Below, in pieces: positions 9,244-18,995 of a stretch of 64,000 nucleotides of DNA. Both the position numbers and the translations under genes were made by a program. Where the stretch lies: positions 930,001 to 994,000 of the forward strand of contig NZ_JAASQV010000001.1 in the NCBI RefSeq assembly GCF_011761945.1, given 5' to 3'. The notes beneath the pieces are model-generated. The model was not told the origin of the DNA, made no database searches, and saw only the letters and a program-made list of their open reading frames with translations. Position 1 is the first letter of the stretch; every line of letters begins with the position of its first letter. The stretch comes from Sphingomonas leidyi. Lineage in GTDB: Bacteria; Pseudomonadota; Alphaproteobacteria; Sphingomonadales; Sphingomonadaceae.

Positions 9244-10001
9244 AACAGTCCGCCACCTATTCGCTGCGCCCCAATCCGGACGTGGCCATGCCGGAGACGG
9301 CGATGGTGATGGCTGCGGGCCTGGGCAAGCGCATGCGCCCGCTCACCGTGACGCGCCCCAAGCCGCTGGTGGAAGTCGCCGGCAAGCCGCTGCTCGACCA
9401 TACGATGGACCATCTGCGCGATGCCGGCATCAAGCGCGCGGTGGTCAACGTCCATTATCTCGCCGACCAGGTCGAGGCGCATCTGAAGGCCCGTGCCGGC
9501 GATATCGAAGTGCTGATCTCGGACGAGCGCGCCCAGCTGATGGAGACCGGCGGCGGCATCGTCCAGGCGCGGGCGATCCTGGGCGACAAGCCCTTTTTCA
9601 CGGTGAACAGCGACACGCTCTGGGTCGATGGGCCTATCGACGCGCTCCATGCGCTGGCGGCGGCCTGGAACGACGAGAAGATGGACGCGCTGCTGCTGCT
9701 GGTGCCGCTGGCGCGCGCGTTCAGCCATCGGGGGCAGGGCGATTTCCGCCTCGATCCGCTCGGCCGCATCACCGAGCGCCGCAAGCCGGGCCGCCTCGCG
9801 CCCTTCGTCTATGCCGGCGCCCAGATCCTCCATCCGCGCGCGATCCGCGACTGGCCGGAGGGGCCGTTCTCCACGAACCTGTTCTGGAATCGCGCGATGG
9901 AACAGGGGCGCCTGTGGGGCGTGGTCCATCAGGGACTGTGGTTCGACGTCGGCACGCCGTCTGCGGTGAAGGAAGCCGAAGAGGTGCTGGCGACGGTGTG
10001 A
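9240..10001 (+). CDS. murU: N-acetylmuramate-1-phosphate uridylyltransferase MurU
   Basis: Nucleotidyltransferase that joins UTP and MurNAc-1-phosphate into UDP-MurNAc, feeding recycled MurNAc back into cell-wall synthesis and bypassing MurA. The signature loop VMAAGLGKRMRPLT is followed by RPKPLVEVAGKPLL, and NSDTLW supplies the metal-binding Asp. It has 253 residues. ATG 9240 overlaps the amgK stop, so the pair is coupled. ATG 9288 just before the catalytic loop is an alternative. It is followed by a repeat-rich gap and then addB. Confidence 0.92.
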   Translation: MKQSATYSLRPNPDVAMPETAMVMAAGLGKRMRPLTVTRPKPLVEVAGKPLLDHTMDHLRDAGIKRAVVNVHYLADQVEAHLKARAGDIEVLISDERAQLMETGGGIVQARAILGDKPFFTVNSDTLWVDGPIDALHALAAAWNDEKMDALLLLVPLARAFSHRGQGDFRLDPLGRITERRKPGRLAPFVYAGAQILHPRAIRDWPEGPFSTNLFWNRAMEQGRLWGVVHQGLWFDVGTPSAVKEAEEVLATV

Positions 10002-10009
10002 TTCTCCCG

Positions 10010-10111
10010 CTCTCCGTTTGCGGGGAGAGGGGGCGGGGCGTAGCCGAAGCCGGGAGGGGGAGTTATCCACAGCCCCCGCTCCCCGGCCCCCTCCCCTGAA
10101 GGGGAGAGGGA
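10010..10111. repeat. G/C-rich intergenic hairpin repeats
   Basis: The 129-base gap between murU and addB contains two hairpins, CTCTCC-N8-GGAGAG (10010-10029) and CTCCCC-TGAA-GGGGAG (10091-10106), with GCCGAAGCCGGGAGGGGGAG between them. The same CCCCTCCC/GGGAGGGG core recurs at 22678 and 22870, so these look like copies of a dispersed palindromic element. Confidence 0.6.
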
Positions 10112-10130
10112 GATTAGGGTCGCCCAGCCC

Positions 10131-13067
10131 ATGCCCACCGCCCTTCGCCTCTACGCCATCCCGCCGCACCGCGCCTTTGCGGATGCGCTCGCGAACGGGC
10201 TGATCAAGCGCTTCGGCAGCGACCCGATGGGCCTGGCCCGCGGGCTGGTCCTGCTTCCCAACAACCGTGCCAAGAAGGCCATCCAGGACGCGTTCGTCCG
10301 CGCCAGCGGCGGCGGCCTCCTCCTGCCGCGGCTCGTCGCGGTCGGCGATCCCGAGCTGGACGAGGCGGTGTTCGATGCCGCCGGCGATCCCGATCCCGTG
10401 CCGCCCGCCGTCCAGCCGCTCCAGCGCCAGCTGATCCTCGCCCGTCTCATCCAGCAGGCCGAGCCCCGCCACGACGCCGCCGAAGCCGTCCGCCTCGCCG
10501 GCGATCTCGCCGCCACGCTCGACCAGCTGCTCATCGAGGAAGTGCCGCCCCGCCGGCTCAAGGAGCTGGACCTGGGGCCCGAGCTTTCCGCCCATTGGGA
10601 GCGTTCGCTCAAGCTGTTCGAGATCGTCCTCGAACATTGGCCGAAGGAACTCGCCCGCCTGGGCCGCATCGATCTCGCCGACCGTCGCCGCCTGCTGATC
10701 GACAAGGTGGCGAAGCGCTGGAAGGCCGATCCGCCGGCGGGCTTCGTCTGCGCCGCCGGCATCACCGCCAGCGCGCCGGCCATTGCCCGGCTCCAACGGG
10801 TGGTGGCGGGGTTGCCCAAGGGGATGGTGGCGCTTCCCGACCTCGCCATCGCGATCTCCGATGCCGAATGGGACATGCTCGGGCCCCATGCGCCCGATCC
10901 CGTCACCGGCCGGCGCCGGCGCAACCTTGAGACCCACCCCCAATTCCATCTCAAGCTCCTGCTCGAGCGCATGGGCGTCCACCGCAGCGAGTTCGATCCC
11001 TGGCGTGCCGCCAGCGAGCATGATGCCGCGCCCTCGCGCAGCAAGGCGATCGCCTCGGCGATGCAGCCACCCGAGCTGACTCATGGCTGGACCACGCTTC
11101 CCGAGCGCGAGCGGCGGCTCGACGGCGTCCGCGCCCTCGAAGTCGCCACGCCTGCGGAGGAGGCCCAGGCCATCGCCCTGGCGCTGCGCCAGACGCTGGA
11201 GACCCCGGGCCGCACCGCCGCGCTGGTCACGCCCGACCGCGCGCTCGCCCGCCGCGTCGCCGCGCATTGCGCGCGCTGGGGCATCGCGATCGACGATTCC
11301 GCCGGCCAGCCGCTCTCGATCCTGCCGCCGGGAACCCTGCTGCTCGCGCTCGCCGATGCCGCCGCCCAGCGCTTTGCCCCATTGCCGCTGCTCACGCTCC
11401 TCAAGCACCCGCTGGTGATGCCCGGAACGCGGCCCGAATGGCTGGAGGGCGCTCGCCTGCTGGATCGCGCGCTGCGGGGGCCGCGCCCGGCGCCCGATCT
11501 TGCCGGTATCGATCGCTATCTGGCGGAGCAGGATGGCAGGGACGGGCCGCTCCGCCAGGCCGCCCTGCGCTGGTGGCCGGCGGCCCGCGTGCTGCTCGCC
11601 CCGCTCGAGACCGTCTTTGGCGGGGGGGCACAGCCGATCCCGGAGCTGCTCGCGGCGCTGCGCGAAGTCGCCCAGGCGCTGGGCGGCGACGGCCTGTGGA
11701 GCCGCGCCGAGGGCCGCGCCGCCGCGACTCTGCTCGACGATCTCGAGCGCGAGGCCGGGGACGGCCCGCGCCGCGCCGATCCGGACACGCTTGCGCCGAT
11801 GCTGCGCACGCTGATGGACCAGATCGCCGTACGCCCGCCCCAGGGCGGCCATCCGCGCCTCGCCATCCTGGGCCAGCTGGAAGCGCGGCTGCAGACTGCC
11901 GACCTGATGATCCTGTCGGGCCTCAACGAAGGCGTCTGGCCGGGCCTGCCCGCGCCCGATCCCTGGCTCGCCCCGCGCATCCGCGCCGAACTGGGCCTGC
12001 CCGGCCTGGAGCGCCGCATCGGCCTGGCGGCGCACGACCTTGCCGGTGCGCTGGGCGCGCCGGAGGTGCTGCTCACGCGCGCGCGACGCGACGCCACTGC
12101 GCCGACCATCGCCTCGCGCTTCTGGCTGCGCCTCGAGGCGCTCGCCGGCGGCCTCGACCGGGCCCAGGATCTCGCCGCCTGGCTCCACGCGATCGATCGG
12201 CCGGGCGCCCATGAGCCTGCAGAGCGCCCCGAGCCGTCGCCCCCGGTCGAGGACCGCCCCAAGGCGATCTCGGTCACTGAAGTCGATCGCCTGAAGGCCG
12301 ATCCCTACGCCTTCTACGCGCGCCGCATGCTGAAGCTCATGCCGCTCGATCCGGTCGATGCCGATCCCAGCGCGGCGTGGCGAGGCACGGCGGTGCACGA
12401 TGTTCTTCAGAAATGGTTCGAACTCGACGGCTGCGATCCGGCGAAGCTGCGCGCGCGCGCCGAGGCGATGCTGGTGGACGCGCGCACCCATCCGATGATG
12501 CGCGCGCTCTGGCAGCCGCGGCTGATGGAAGCGATCGACTGGATCGCCCGGCAGATCGCCGAGGACCCGGAGCGCAAGGTGCTCGCGGTCGAGCTCGACG
12601 GCGACATCGAATTCGCCGGCGTGAAGCTGCGCGGCAAGTTCGACCGGATCGATCGCCTGCCCGATGGCGGCCTGGCGATCGTCGACTACAAGACCGGCCA
12701 GCCGCCCAGCACCCGGGCCGTCCGGGCCGGGTTCAGCCTTCAGCTCGGCCTGCTTGGGCTGATCGCCGAGCGGGGCGGGTTCGCCGATATCGAGGGCGTC
12801 GCGCGTGCCTTCGAATATTGGTCGCTCGCCCGTTCGCCGCGCACCGGCGGCTTCGGCTATGTCGACAGCCCCGTCGACCCGAAGAAGAAGGAGCCGATCC
12901 CCGCCGAGGAGTTCGTCGACATCGCCGCGCATCACTTCGCCGATGCGGTGCGCGCCTGGCTGACCGGCGACCAGCCCTTCACCGCCAAGCTGGTGCCGGA
13001 ATATGCGCCCTATGCCGAATATGACCAGCTGATGCGCCGCGACGAATGGTATGGCCGGCGTGACTGA
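10131..13067 (+). CDS. addB: Double-strand break repair protein AddB
   Basis: Nuclease/inactivated-helicase subunit of AddAB, the functional equivalent of RecBCD in alphaproteobacteria. It resects double-strand ends for RecA loading. The 978-residue protein begins with LYAIPPHRAFADALANGL, carries the AddB block ILSGLNEGVWPGLPAPDPWL near residue 600, and ends with a RecB-family nuclease domain whose catalytic motif reads AIVDYKTGQPP (Asp and Lys present). No four-cysteine Fe-S signature was seen, as expected for the alphaproteobacterial type. Its 3' end overlaps addA by 17 bases. Confidence 0.94.
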   Translation: MPTALRLYAIPPHRAFADALANGLIKRFGSDPMGLARGLVLLPNNRAKKAIQDAFVRASGGGLLLPRLVAVGDPELDEAVFDAAGDPDPVPPAVQPLQRQLILARLIQQAEPRHDAAEAVRLAGDLAATLDQLLIEEVPPRRLKELDLGPELSAHWERSLKLFEIVLEHWPKELARLGRIDLADRRRLLIDKVAKRWKADPPAGFVCAAGITASAPAIARLQRVVAGLPKGMVALPDLAIAISDAEWDMLGPHAPDPVTGRRRRNLETHPQFHLKLLLERMGVHRSEFDPWRAASEHDAAPSRSKAIASAMQPPELTHGWTTLPERERRLDGVRALEVATPAEEAQAIALALRQTLETPGRTAALVTPDRALARRVAAHCARWGIAIDDSAGQPLSILPPGTLLLALADAAAQRFAPLPLLTLLKHPLVMPGTRPEWLEGARLLDRALRGPRPAPDLAGIDRYLAEQDGRDGPLRQAALRWWPAARVLLAPLETVFGGGAQPIPELLAALREVAQALGGDGLWSRAEGRAAATLLDDLEREAGDGPRRADPDTLAPMLRTLMDQIAVRPPQGGHPRLAILGQLEARLQTADLMILSGLNEGVWPGLPAPDPWLAPRIRAELGLPGLERRIGLAAHDLAGALGAPEVLLTRARRDATAPTIASRFWLRLEALAGGLDRAQDLAAWLHAIDRPGAHEPAERPEPSPPVEDRPKAISVTEVDRLKADPYAFYARRMLKLMPLDPVDADPSAAWRGTAVHDVLQKWFELDGCDPAKLRARAEAMLVDARTHPMMRALWQPRLMEAIDWIARQIAEDPERKVLAVELDGDIEFAGVKLRGKFDRIDRLPDGGLAIVDYKTGQPPSTRAVRAGFSLQLGLLGLIAERGGFADIEGVARAFEYWSLARSPRTGGFGYVDSPVDPKKKEPIPAEEFVDIAAHHFADAVRAWLTGDQPFTAKLVPEYAPYAEYDQLMRRDEWYGRRD

Positions 13068-16000
13068 AGCCCGTCCCCTCCACCCGCTGAAGGGCAACCA
13101 GAGCCGGGCGAGCGACCCGGAGCGGCATGTCTGGCTGTCCGCCTCGGCCGGCACGGGCAAAACCCAGGTGCTCGCTGCCCGTGTCTGGCGCCTGCTGCTG
13201 CACGGCACCGATCCGGGTGCGATCCTCTGCCTCACCTTCACCAAGGCCGGCGCCGCCGAAATGTCGGAGCGCATCACGAGCCGCCTGGCGCGATGGGTGC
13301 GCATCGACGAGGGGAGCCTGCGTGCCGATCTCGCCGCGCTTGGCGAGACTGCGACGCCGCAGATGATCGGCAAGGCCCGCCAGCTCTTCGCCAAGGTGCT
13401 CGATGCGCCCGGCGGCGGTATCCGCATCCAGACGATCCACAGCTTCTGCCAGTCGCTGCTCGCTGCCTTTCCGATGGAGGCGGGGCTGGTTCCCGGCTTC
13501 CGCCCGCTCGACCAGCGCGAGGAAGCGGTGCTGGCGCGCGAGGCGCTGGCCGAGATGCTGGTCGATGCCGAGCGCGATGGGCGCGGCTGGATCGTCGACG
13601 CGGTGGGTGCGCTGTCGTTGCGGCTGGGCGAGGGCAAGGCCGAGGATTTCCTCAAGGCCTGTGCCAGGGAAGGCGAGGCGCTCGCCGGGTTGCCGATCCT
13701 GATCCAGCCTTTCCTGCGCGAGGCGCTCGGCCTGCCCGAGGGCGACGTGGATGCCGAGATCGCCCGGCGCTGCGGAGACGACGCCTTCGATCTCGGAAGC
13801 TTGCGCGCGCTCACGGTAATGAATGCCGACTGGGGCACGGCGCGCGGCCTGGAGCGCGCGGACATCGCCGCCGCCTGGCTGTCCGGATCCCCCGAGGCGC
13901 GCGCCGCCGGCCTCGCCGATCTCCATTCGATCTGGGCCACGGCCAAGGGCGAGCCGCGTTCCTTCGGCAAGGGCCAGGCACCGCAGGACCCGGCCTATGC
14001 CGATCATGCGATGCGCCTCTACGAGGCCTGCGCCGAACTGCTTGGCATGAAGACCCAGGCCGCCTATGCGGACCTGCTCGCTTCGGGCCTCGAAGCCGGC
14101 CGGGTCTATGCCGAGACCTATGCACGGGCCAAGCGCCGGCTCGGCGCGGTCGATTTCAACGACCTGATCCACCGCACCGTCGCCCTGCTCGCCGAGCCCG
14201 GCATGGGCGAATGGGTGCGCTTCAAGCTCGATTCCGCGACCGAGCATGTCCTGATCGACGAGGCGCAGGACACCAATCCCCAGCAATGGGCGATCGTCAG
14301 CGCGATTGCGGACGAGTTCTTCGTCGGCGAAGGCGCGCGCGCGGAGACGGTCCGCACCCTGTTCACCGTGGGCGACTACAAGCAGGCGATCTTCGGCTTC
14401 CAGGGCACCGACCCGATCTTCTTCCGCGCCGCCTTCGAGCGCTTCCTGGCAAAGTCGCGCATCCATCCCGATCCGGACTTCGACATGGCGCCGCGCGAAG
14501 TGGAGGAGCTGTCGCTCACCCACAGCTTCCGCTCGACCCGGCCGGTGCTCGAATTCGTCGATGCCGCGATCGGCGCGCTGCCGATGCCGGGCATGGGCGA
14601 GCTTTCCGATGTCGAGCCGCATGCCAGCGAAGTGCCCGGACCGGGCACCGTGACGTTGTGGCCGCCGGTCATCGAAGGCGGCAGCGAGGCCGACGAAGAG
14701 GCGTGGGTGAGCGATGCCACCCGCAAGCTCGCCGGCGACATCGCCCGGGCGATCAAGGGCTGGATCGGCACGCTCGACCTGGAGAGCAAGGGCCGCAAGC
14801 TGGCGCCCGAGGACGTGATGATCCTGGTCAAGCGCCGCGGCGAGCTGGCCTCGCTGATCGTCGCGCGCCTTTACGCAGAGGGAGTGCCGGTGGCGGGCGT
14901 CGATCGGCTGCGGCTGAACGCGCCGCTGGCGGTGCAGGACCTGCTTGCCGCCATCCGTTTCGCGCTCCAGCCCGAGGACGATCTGTCGCTGGCGTCGCTG
15001 CTGGTCTCGCCGCTGATCGGCTGGAGCCAGGAAGCGCTGATGGACGCGGCGGTCCGCGAGCGTGGCGGTCTCTGGCGGCACCTGCGCAACACCCAGCCTG
15101 CGGAGCGCCTCGCGCCGCTATACGCACTGCTTGCCCGCGCCGACATCGCGACCCCCTATCGCTTTCTGGAGGAACTGCTTTCCGGGCCCCTTGACGGCCG
15201 CCGCAAGCTGCTTCGCCGGCTGGGCGAGGAAGCGCGCGATCCGATCGAGGAACTGCTCAACGCGGCGCTCAACTTCGAGAAGCTGGCGACGCCTTCGCTG
15301 CAGCGCTTCCTGGACTGGTTCGATCGCGGCGATGTCGAGATCGTCCGCGACGCGGCCCAGCCCCAGGCGGCGGTGCGGGTGATGACCGCGCATGGTGCCA
15401 AGGGCCTCCAGGCGCCCCTGGTCATCCTTGCCGACGCCACGGTCGACCCGACGCGGTCCCCGCGCGACTTCCTGCATTGGGAACCGTCCGCGGCGCCCGG
15501 AAAGCTGCCGATCTTCCGGCCCCGCGCCGCTGAGCGGGGCGTGCTGGGGCAAGTCCTCGAACTTGCCGATGCTCGCGAACTCAGCGAGCATTGGCGCCTG
15601 TTCTACGTGGCTGCCACCCGGGCCGAGGAACGGCTGGTCGTGGCCGGTGCCCTGGGCCCTCAGGCCAAGGGCGTCCCTCCGCAGAAGAGCTGGTATGCCG
15701 CCAGCGCCGCCGCGCTGGACGCCCTGGGCGTGGCCGAGGGGGATATCCGCGAGTTCAAGGGATTGCAGCCCCAGGCGCCGCTTCCCGCCCGGCCCCGACC
15801 GGAACAGGGGCCCGTCGCGGCCTTGGCGCTTCCCGGATGGGCACGCCGCCCGGCACCCGAAGAGGCCCGCCCGCCGCGTCCGCTCGCGCCCTCCGCGCTG
15901 GGTGACGACGCCGTCGCCGATCCGCCGCCCACGCCAGCGCTGCGCGCCGCCGCCGAGCGCGGCCGGCTCCTGCATGCCCTTTTCGAGCGGTTGCCGTCGG

Positions 16001-16482
16001 TCGGGCCGGCCGAGCGCGCCGCCGCCGCGCAGCGCTGGCTGGCCGGGGCAGGGGGCGTGGGCGACCCGGCCCTGCGTGCCGAGCTCGTCGCCGCGGCCCT
16101 GGCAGTCACCGAGGATCCGCGCTTCGCCGAGCTGTTCGGCCCAGCCTCGCTGGGCGAGGCGCCCATCGCCGCAGTGGTGGGGGACGGGCTGGTCGTCTCG
16201 GGCACGGTCGACCGGCTGGTGGTCGCGCCCGGCCATGTCCGGGTGATCGACTTCAAGACCGGCCGCCGCGCGCCCGCGTCGCTGGACGACATTCCTCCCT
16301 ATCACCTCCGGCAGATGGCGGCCTATGTCGCCGCGCTGGCGGTGATCTTCCCGGGGCGCACGATCGAGGCGGGACTGCTCTATGCGGCGGGGCCGGTGCT
16401 TCACCTCCTGCCGGCCGATCTGCTCTCGGCGCACAAGCCGGGCTTCACGGATATGGAGCAAAGCTTGGGCTTGCGCGCTTGA
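13051..16482 (+). CDS. addA: Double-strand break repair helicase/nuclease AddA
   Basis: UvrD/Rep-type ATP-dependent helicase with a C-terminal nuclease domain, partner of AddB. Helicase motifs are clear: Walker A SASAGTGKTQVL near residue 30, CLTFTKAGAAEM (Ia), HVLIDEAQDTNPQQW (II), VGDYKQAIFGFQG (III), MTAHGAKGLQAPLVI (V) and LFYVAATRAEERL (VI). The C-terminal PDDEXK motif is VIDFKTGRRAP. Length 1143 residues is normal. The start at ATG 13051 lies inside the end of addB, giving a translationally coupled pair. trxA follows 54 bases later. Confidence 0.95.
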   Translation: MAGVTEARPLHPLKGNQSRASDPERHVWLSASAGTGKTQVLAARVWRLLLHGTDPGAILCLTFTKAGAAEMSERITSRLARWVRIDEGSLRADLAALGETATPQMIGKARQLFAKVLDAPGGGIRIQTIHSFCQSLLAAFPMEAGLVPGFRPLDQREEAVLAREALAEMLVDAERDGRGWIVDAVGALSLRLGEGKAEDFLKACAREGEALAGLPILIQPFLREALGLPEGDVDAEIARRCGDDAFDLGSLRALTVMNADWGTARGLERADIAAAWLSGSPEARAAGLADLHSIWATAKGEPRSFGKGQAPQDPAYADHAMRLYEACAELLGMKTQAAYADLLASGLEAGRVYAETYARAKRRLGAVDFNDLIHRTVALLAEPGMGEWVRFKLDSATEHVLIDEAQDTNPQQWAIVSAIADEFFVGEGARAETVRTLFTVGDYKQAIFGFQGTDPIFFRAAFERFLAKSRIHPDPDFDMAPREVEELSLTHSFRSTRPVLEFVDAAIGALPMPGMGELSDVEPHASEVPGPGTVTLWPPVIEGGSEADEEAWVSDATRKLAGDIARAIKGWIGTLDLESKGRKLAPEDVMILVKRRGELASLIVARLYAEGVPVAGVDRLRLNAPLAVQDLLAAIRFALQPEDDLSLASLLVSPLIGWSQEALMDAAVRERGGLWRHLRNTQPAERLAPLYALLARADIATPYRFLEELLSGPLDGRRKLLRRLGEEARDPIEELLNAALNFEKLATPSLQRFLDWFDRGDVEIVRDAAQPQAAVRVMTAHGAKGLQAPLVILADATVDPTRSPRDFLHWEPSAAPGKLPIFRPRAAERGVLGQVLELADARELSEHWRLFYVAATRAEERLVVAGALGPQAKGVPPQKSWYAASAAALDALGVAEGDIREFKGLQPQAPLPARPRPEQGPVAALALPGWARRPAPEEARPPRPLAPSALGDDAVADPPPTPALRAAAERGRLLHALFERLPSVGPAERAAAAQRWLAGAGGVGDPALRAELVAAALAVTEDPRFAELFGPASLGEAPIAAVVGDGLVVSGTVDRLVVAPGHVRVIDFKTGRRAPASLDDIPPYHLRQMAAYVAALAVIFPGRTIEAGLLYAAGPVLHLLPADLLSAHKPGFTDMEQSLGLRA

Positions 16483-16536
16483 CCCGGCGAGGTGCCATCA
16501 TAAATTAGCGGCCGATATCGTATCAGGAGTTTGATC

Positions 16537-16881
16537 ATGGCCACCAAGGCGACCACCGACGCCAGCTTTTCCGCAGACGTTCTCGAGGCCGGCAAGCCCG
16601 TGCTCGTCGATTTCTGGGCGGAATGGTGCGGGCCATGCAAGATCATCGCCCCGGCGCTCGAGGAACTGGCCGAGGAGCTGGCCGACAGGGTGGAGATCAT
16701 CAAGATCGACATCGACGAGAATCCCGACGCGCCGACCAAATATGGCGTGCGCGGCATTCCGACGATGATCCTGTTCAAGGACGGCCAGCCGGCGGCGACT
16801 CAGGTCGGCGCAATGCCGAAGAGTGCGATCAAGCAGTGGGTCGAGCGCTCGCTGACCGCGGGCGCGTCGAACCTGGCCTGA
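16537..16881 (+). CDS. trxA: Thioredoxin
   Basis: Small cytosolic disulfide reductase of 114 residues. The active site WCGPCK sits in the expected FWAEWCGPCKII context, and the cis-proline loop is RGIPTM. ATG 16537 is chosen because AGGAG lies 8 bases upstream; a TTG at 16531 falls inside that spacing. The addB-addA-trxA order is common in alphaproteobacteria. It is convergent with argJ across a repeat-bearing gap. Confidence 0.96.
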   Translation: MATKATTDASFSADVLEAGKPVLVDFWAEWCGPCKIIAPALEELAEELADRVEIIKIDIDENPDAPTKYGVRGIPTMILFKDGQPAATQVGAMPKSAIKQWVERSLTAGASNLA

Positions 16882-16934
16882 AGCCCCGGCAACGGCGCAG
16901 GCGGGCCCATTTCTCCCCGTCTTCCCCGCGTTCT

Positions 16935-16966
16935 CCCCGTCATCCCCGCGAAGGCGGGGATACGGG
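16935..16966. repeat. Palindromic intergenic repeat (CATCCCCGC/GCGGGGAT type)
   Basis: Inverted repeat with arms ATCCCCGC and GCGGGGAT around GAAG or similar, flanked by CCGT/ACGG. A more perfect copy lies at 22737-22764. This GTCATCCCCGCGAAGGCGGGGAT sequence family is widely scattered between proteobacterial genes and may end transcription of trxA or argJ. Confidence 0.65.
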
Positions 16967-17043
16967 ACAGGGAGTGCGGGGGCTGCTGATTGCGTCCCCG
17001 CCCTGGCCGGCAGCGGCGCGAGGCACCCGCCGCACCGCGACGC

Positions 17044-18270
17044 TCAGCTGCGATAGTCCGCGTTGATCGAGATATAGCCGTGCGTCAGGTCGCAGGTCCA
17101 CACGGTGGCGCGACCCTCGCCGAGACCCAGCTCGACGCCGATCTCGATCTCCCGGCCCTTCAGGTGCGCGGCGACGGGCGCTTCGTCATAGCCTTCCACG
17201 GCCAGGCCGTCGCGCGCCACCTGGGTGGCGCCGAAGCGAATGGCGAGCCTGTCGCGTTCGGCGGGTTCGCCGGCCTTGCCCACTGCCATCACCACGCGGC
17301 CCCAATTGGCGTCCTCGCCGGCGATCGCGGTCTTCACCAGCGGCGAATTGGCGATAGACATGGCGATCCGGTGCGCGCTGGCATCGCTCTCCGCGCCCTC
17401 GACGGTGATCTCGATCAGCTTCTGCGCGCCCTCGCCGTCGCGGACGACGAGCTGGGCGAGCTGGTGGCAGAGGTCCTGAAGCGCGGCGCGAAAGGCGTCG
17501 GCGCCGTCATCCTCGTCGCCTGCCAGCACCGCATTGCCCGCACTGCCGGTGGCGAAGGCGAGCACGGTGTCGCTGGTCGAGGTATCGCCGTCCACGGTGA
17601 TGCACGAGAAGCTCTTGCGGTTGGCATCGCCCAGCGCGGCCTGCAGGAAGGCCGGATCGACTGCGGCATCGATGAAGAGGAAGCCGAGCATCGTCGCCAT
17701 GTCCGGCGCGATCATGCCCGATCCCTTGATGATGCCGATCAGGCTGACGGTCTTGCCTCCGACCACCGCGCGCGTGACCGCGCCCTTGGCGAAAGTGTCG
17801 GTGGTCATGATCGTGGCGGCGGCGTCTTCCCAGCTGCAGGGCGGGGCAGCGAAGGCATTGTCGAGGCCCGCCTCGGCCTTGTCGATCGGCAGCGGCACGC
17901 CGATCACGCCGGTGGAAGCGACGAATATGTCGGAAGGCCGGCAGCCGAGATGCGCGGCGGCGCGGGCAGCGATCGCCTCTACCGCGGCACGGCCGCGATT
18001 GCCGGTGAAGGCGTTGGAATTGCCCGCATTCACCACCAGCGCGCGCGCCTCGCCCAGCGGCAGCGCCTTGCGGCACCATTCCACCTCGGGCGAGGGGCAT
18101 CTGCTGCCGGTCAGCACGCCCGCCACCGCCGTTCCCGGCGCCAGCTCGATGAAGGTCAGGTCGCAGCGATCCCAGCTCTTGTATCGCGCCCGGGCGACGC
18201 GCGCGGTGACGCCGGGAATGGCCGGCAGGGCGGGGAAGGGAAGCGCGAGCGGGGAGCATTCGATGGACAT
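17044..18270 (-). CDS. argJ: Bifunctional glutamate N-acetyltransferase/amino-acid N-acetyltransferase ArgJ
   Basis: Recycles the acetyl group from N-acetylornithine to glutamate in arginine biosynthesis. The proenzyme autocleaves at the conserved KGSGMIAPDMATMLGF block, before the nucleophile Thr of ATML, to give alpha and beta chains. Other family blocks are VVNAGNSNAFTG and the C-terminal DLTHGYISINADYRS. It has 408 residues. The ATG at 18270 is chosen because homologues begin just before the SPLALPFP-type leader; longer in-frame extension upstream would run into the divergent gene at 18327. It is divergent from a TonB-C-like gene. Confidence 0.95.
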   Translation of the reverse strand: MSIECSPLALPFPALPAIPGVTARVARARYKSWDRCDLTFIELAPGTAVAGVLTGSRCPSPEVEWCRKALPLGEARALVVNAGNSNAFTGNRGRAAVEAIAARAAAHLGCRPSDIFVASTGVIGVPLPIDKAEAGLDNAFAAPPCSWEDAAATIMTTDTFAKGAVTRAVVGGKTVSLIGIIKGSGMIAPDMATMLGFLFIDAAVDPAFLQAALGDANRKSFSCITVDGDTSTSDTVLAFATGSAGNAVLAGDEDDGADAFRAALQDLCHQLAQLVVRDGEGAQKLIEITVEGAESDASAHRIAMSIANSPLVKTAIAGEDANWGRVVMAVGKAGEPAERDRLAIRFGATQVARDGLAVEGYDEAPVAAHLKGREIEIGVELGLGEGRATVWTCDLTHGYISINADYRS

Positions 18271-18326
18271 GCGGGGACCTGTTGCTAAACTGGCGTCCGC
18301 TTCGGGGAAGCTGGGGGAAAGATCAA

Positions 18327-18995
18327 ATGCTTTTGGTATTGTTGGCGGCGCTGGCGATGCAGCCCGCGCCGGCGGTGCAGGATGCGAAGAACGCGCGGAG
18401 CGCCGAGGGCGGGAGCAAGCCGGTGCCAAGGGGGATGCCGCAGAACTGGATCACCGACAGGGATTATCCGATGGGCTCGCGGCAGCGGCGCGAAGTCGGC
18501 GCGGTGGCGTTTCGAGTCGACGTGGATGCGAAGGGCGAGCCCGCCGCCTGCCACATCCTGGGGACCTCGGGCTATGAGATGCTTGATCTCGCCATCTGTC
18601 CGCTGCTGATGAAGCGTGCCCATTTCGCACCGGCGACCGATGTCGCGGGGAAGCCCGTGGCGGACTTCTACGACGGCCGCTTCTTCTGGCTGATCCCGGG
18701 CGGCGGGCACGCGGATCTGAACAAGCTGGCCGCCGAAGTCGGCAGGCCGCTGCCGCTGATCGTGGGGCGGCCGGAGCTTCCCGGGAGCTACGCCCATCCG
18801 GCGCTCCTGCGGGTTGTGTTCTTTGGCTCCAAGCCGCGGAGCTGCAACGTGGAACTGGGCACGGGCGACGCCGCGCTCGATGTCGTGGCCTGCGAGCAGA
18901 CGATGGCGAAGATCGCCATGCCGGATCTCTCCACCCAGATCCGCCCGAGGCCGGACAGCCGGATGGTCATCGTGGGGTTCGAGGCGGCGAAATAG
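18327..18995 (+). CDS. Secreted TonB C-terminal-domain-like protein
   Basis: Protein of 222 residues with a short hydrophobic leader (MLLVLLAALAMQPAPA) and no long proline-rich spacer. Residues about 50-110 resemble a TonB C-terminal domain: the segment GAVAFRVDVDAKGEPAACHI, then GYEMLDLAICPLLMKRAHFAPA, matches the strand-helix pattern of that family. Unlike true TonB it lacks an obvious inner-membrane anchor with cytoplasmic tail and the Pro-Glu/Pro-Lys linker, so energy transduction is doubtful. GGGGGAAAG lies 7 bases before ATG 18327. A second, smaller protein of the same kind follows at 19088. Role unknown, presumably envelope. Confidence 0.7.
   Translation: MLLVLLAALAMQPAPAVQDAKNARSAEGGSKPVPRGMPQNWITDRDYPMGSRQRREVGAVAFRVDVDAKGEPAACHILGTSGYEMLDLAICPLLMKRAHFAPATDVAGKPVADFYDGRFFWLIPGGGHADLNKLAAEVGRPLPLIVGRPELPGSYAHPALLRVVFFGSKPRSCNVELGTGDAALDVVACEQTMAKIAMPDLSTQIRPRPDSRMVIVGFEAAK

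Noticed and set aside
9132..13970. Very long open frame on the minus strand opposite murU, addB and addA
   Set aside because: It runs antisense to three well-supported genes, has no recognisable domain and a Arg/Ala/Gly-rich composition. Such shadow frames are expected in high-GC DNA with strong third-position GC. The same applies to minus-strand frames at 1709-4450, 4729-7560, 19308-22742 and 50800-53958.
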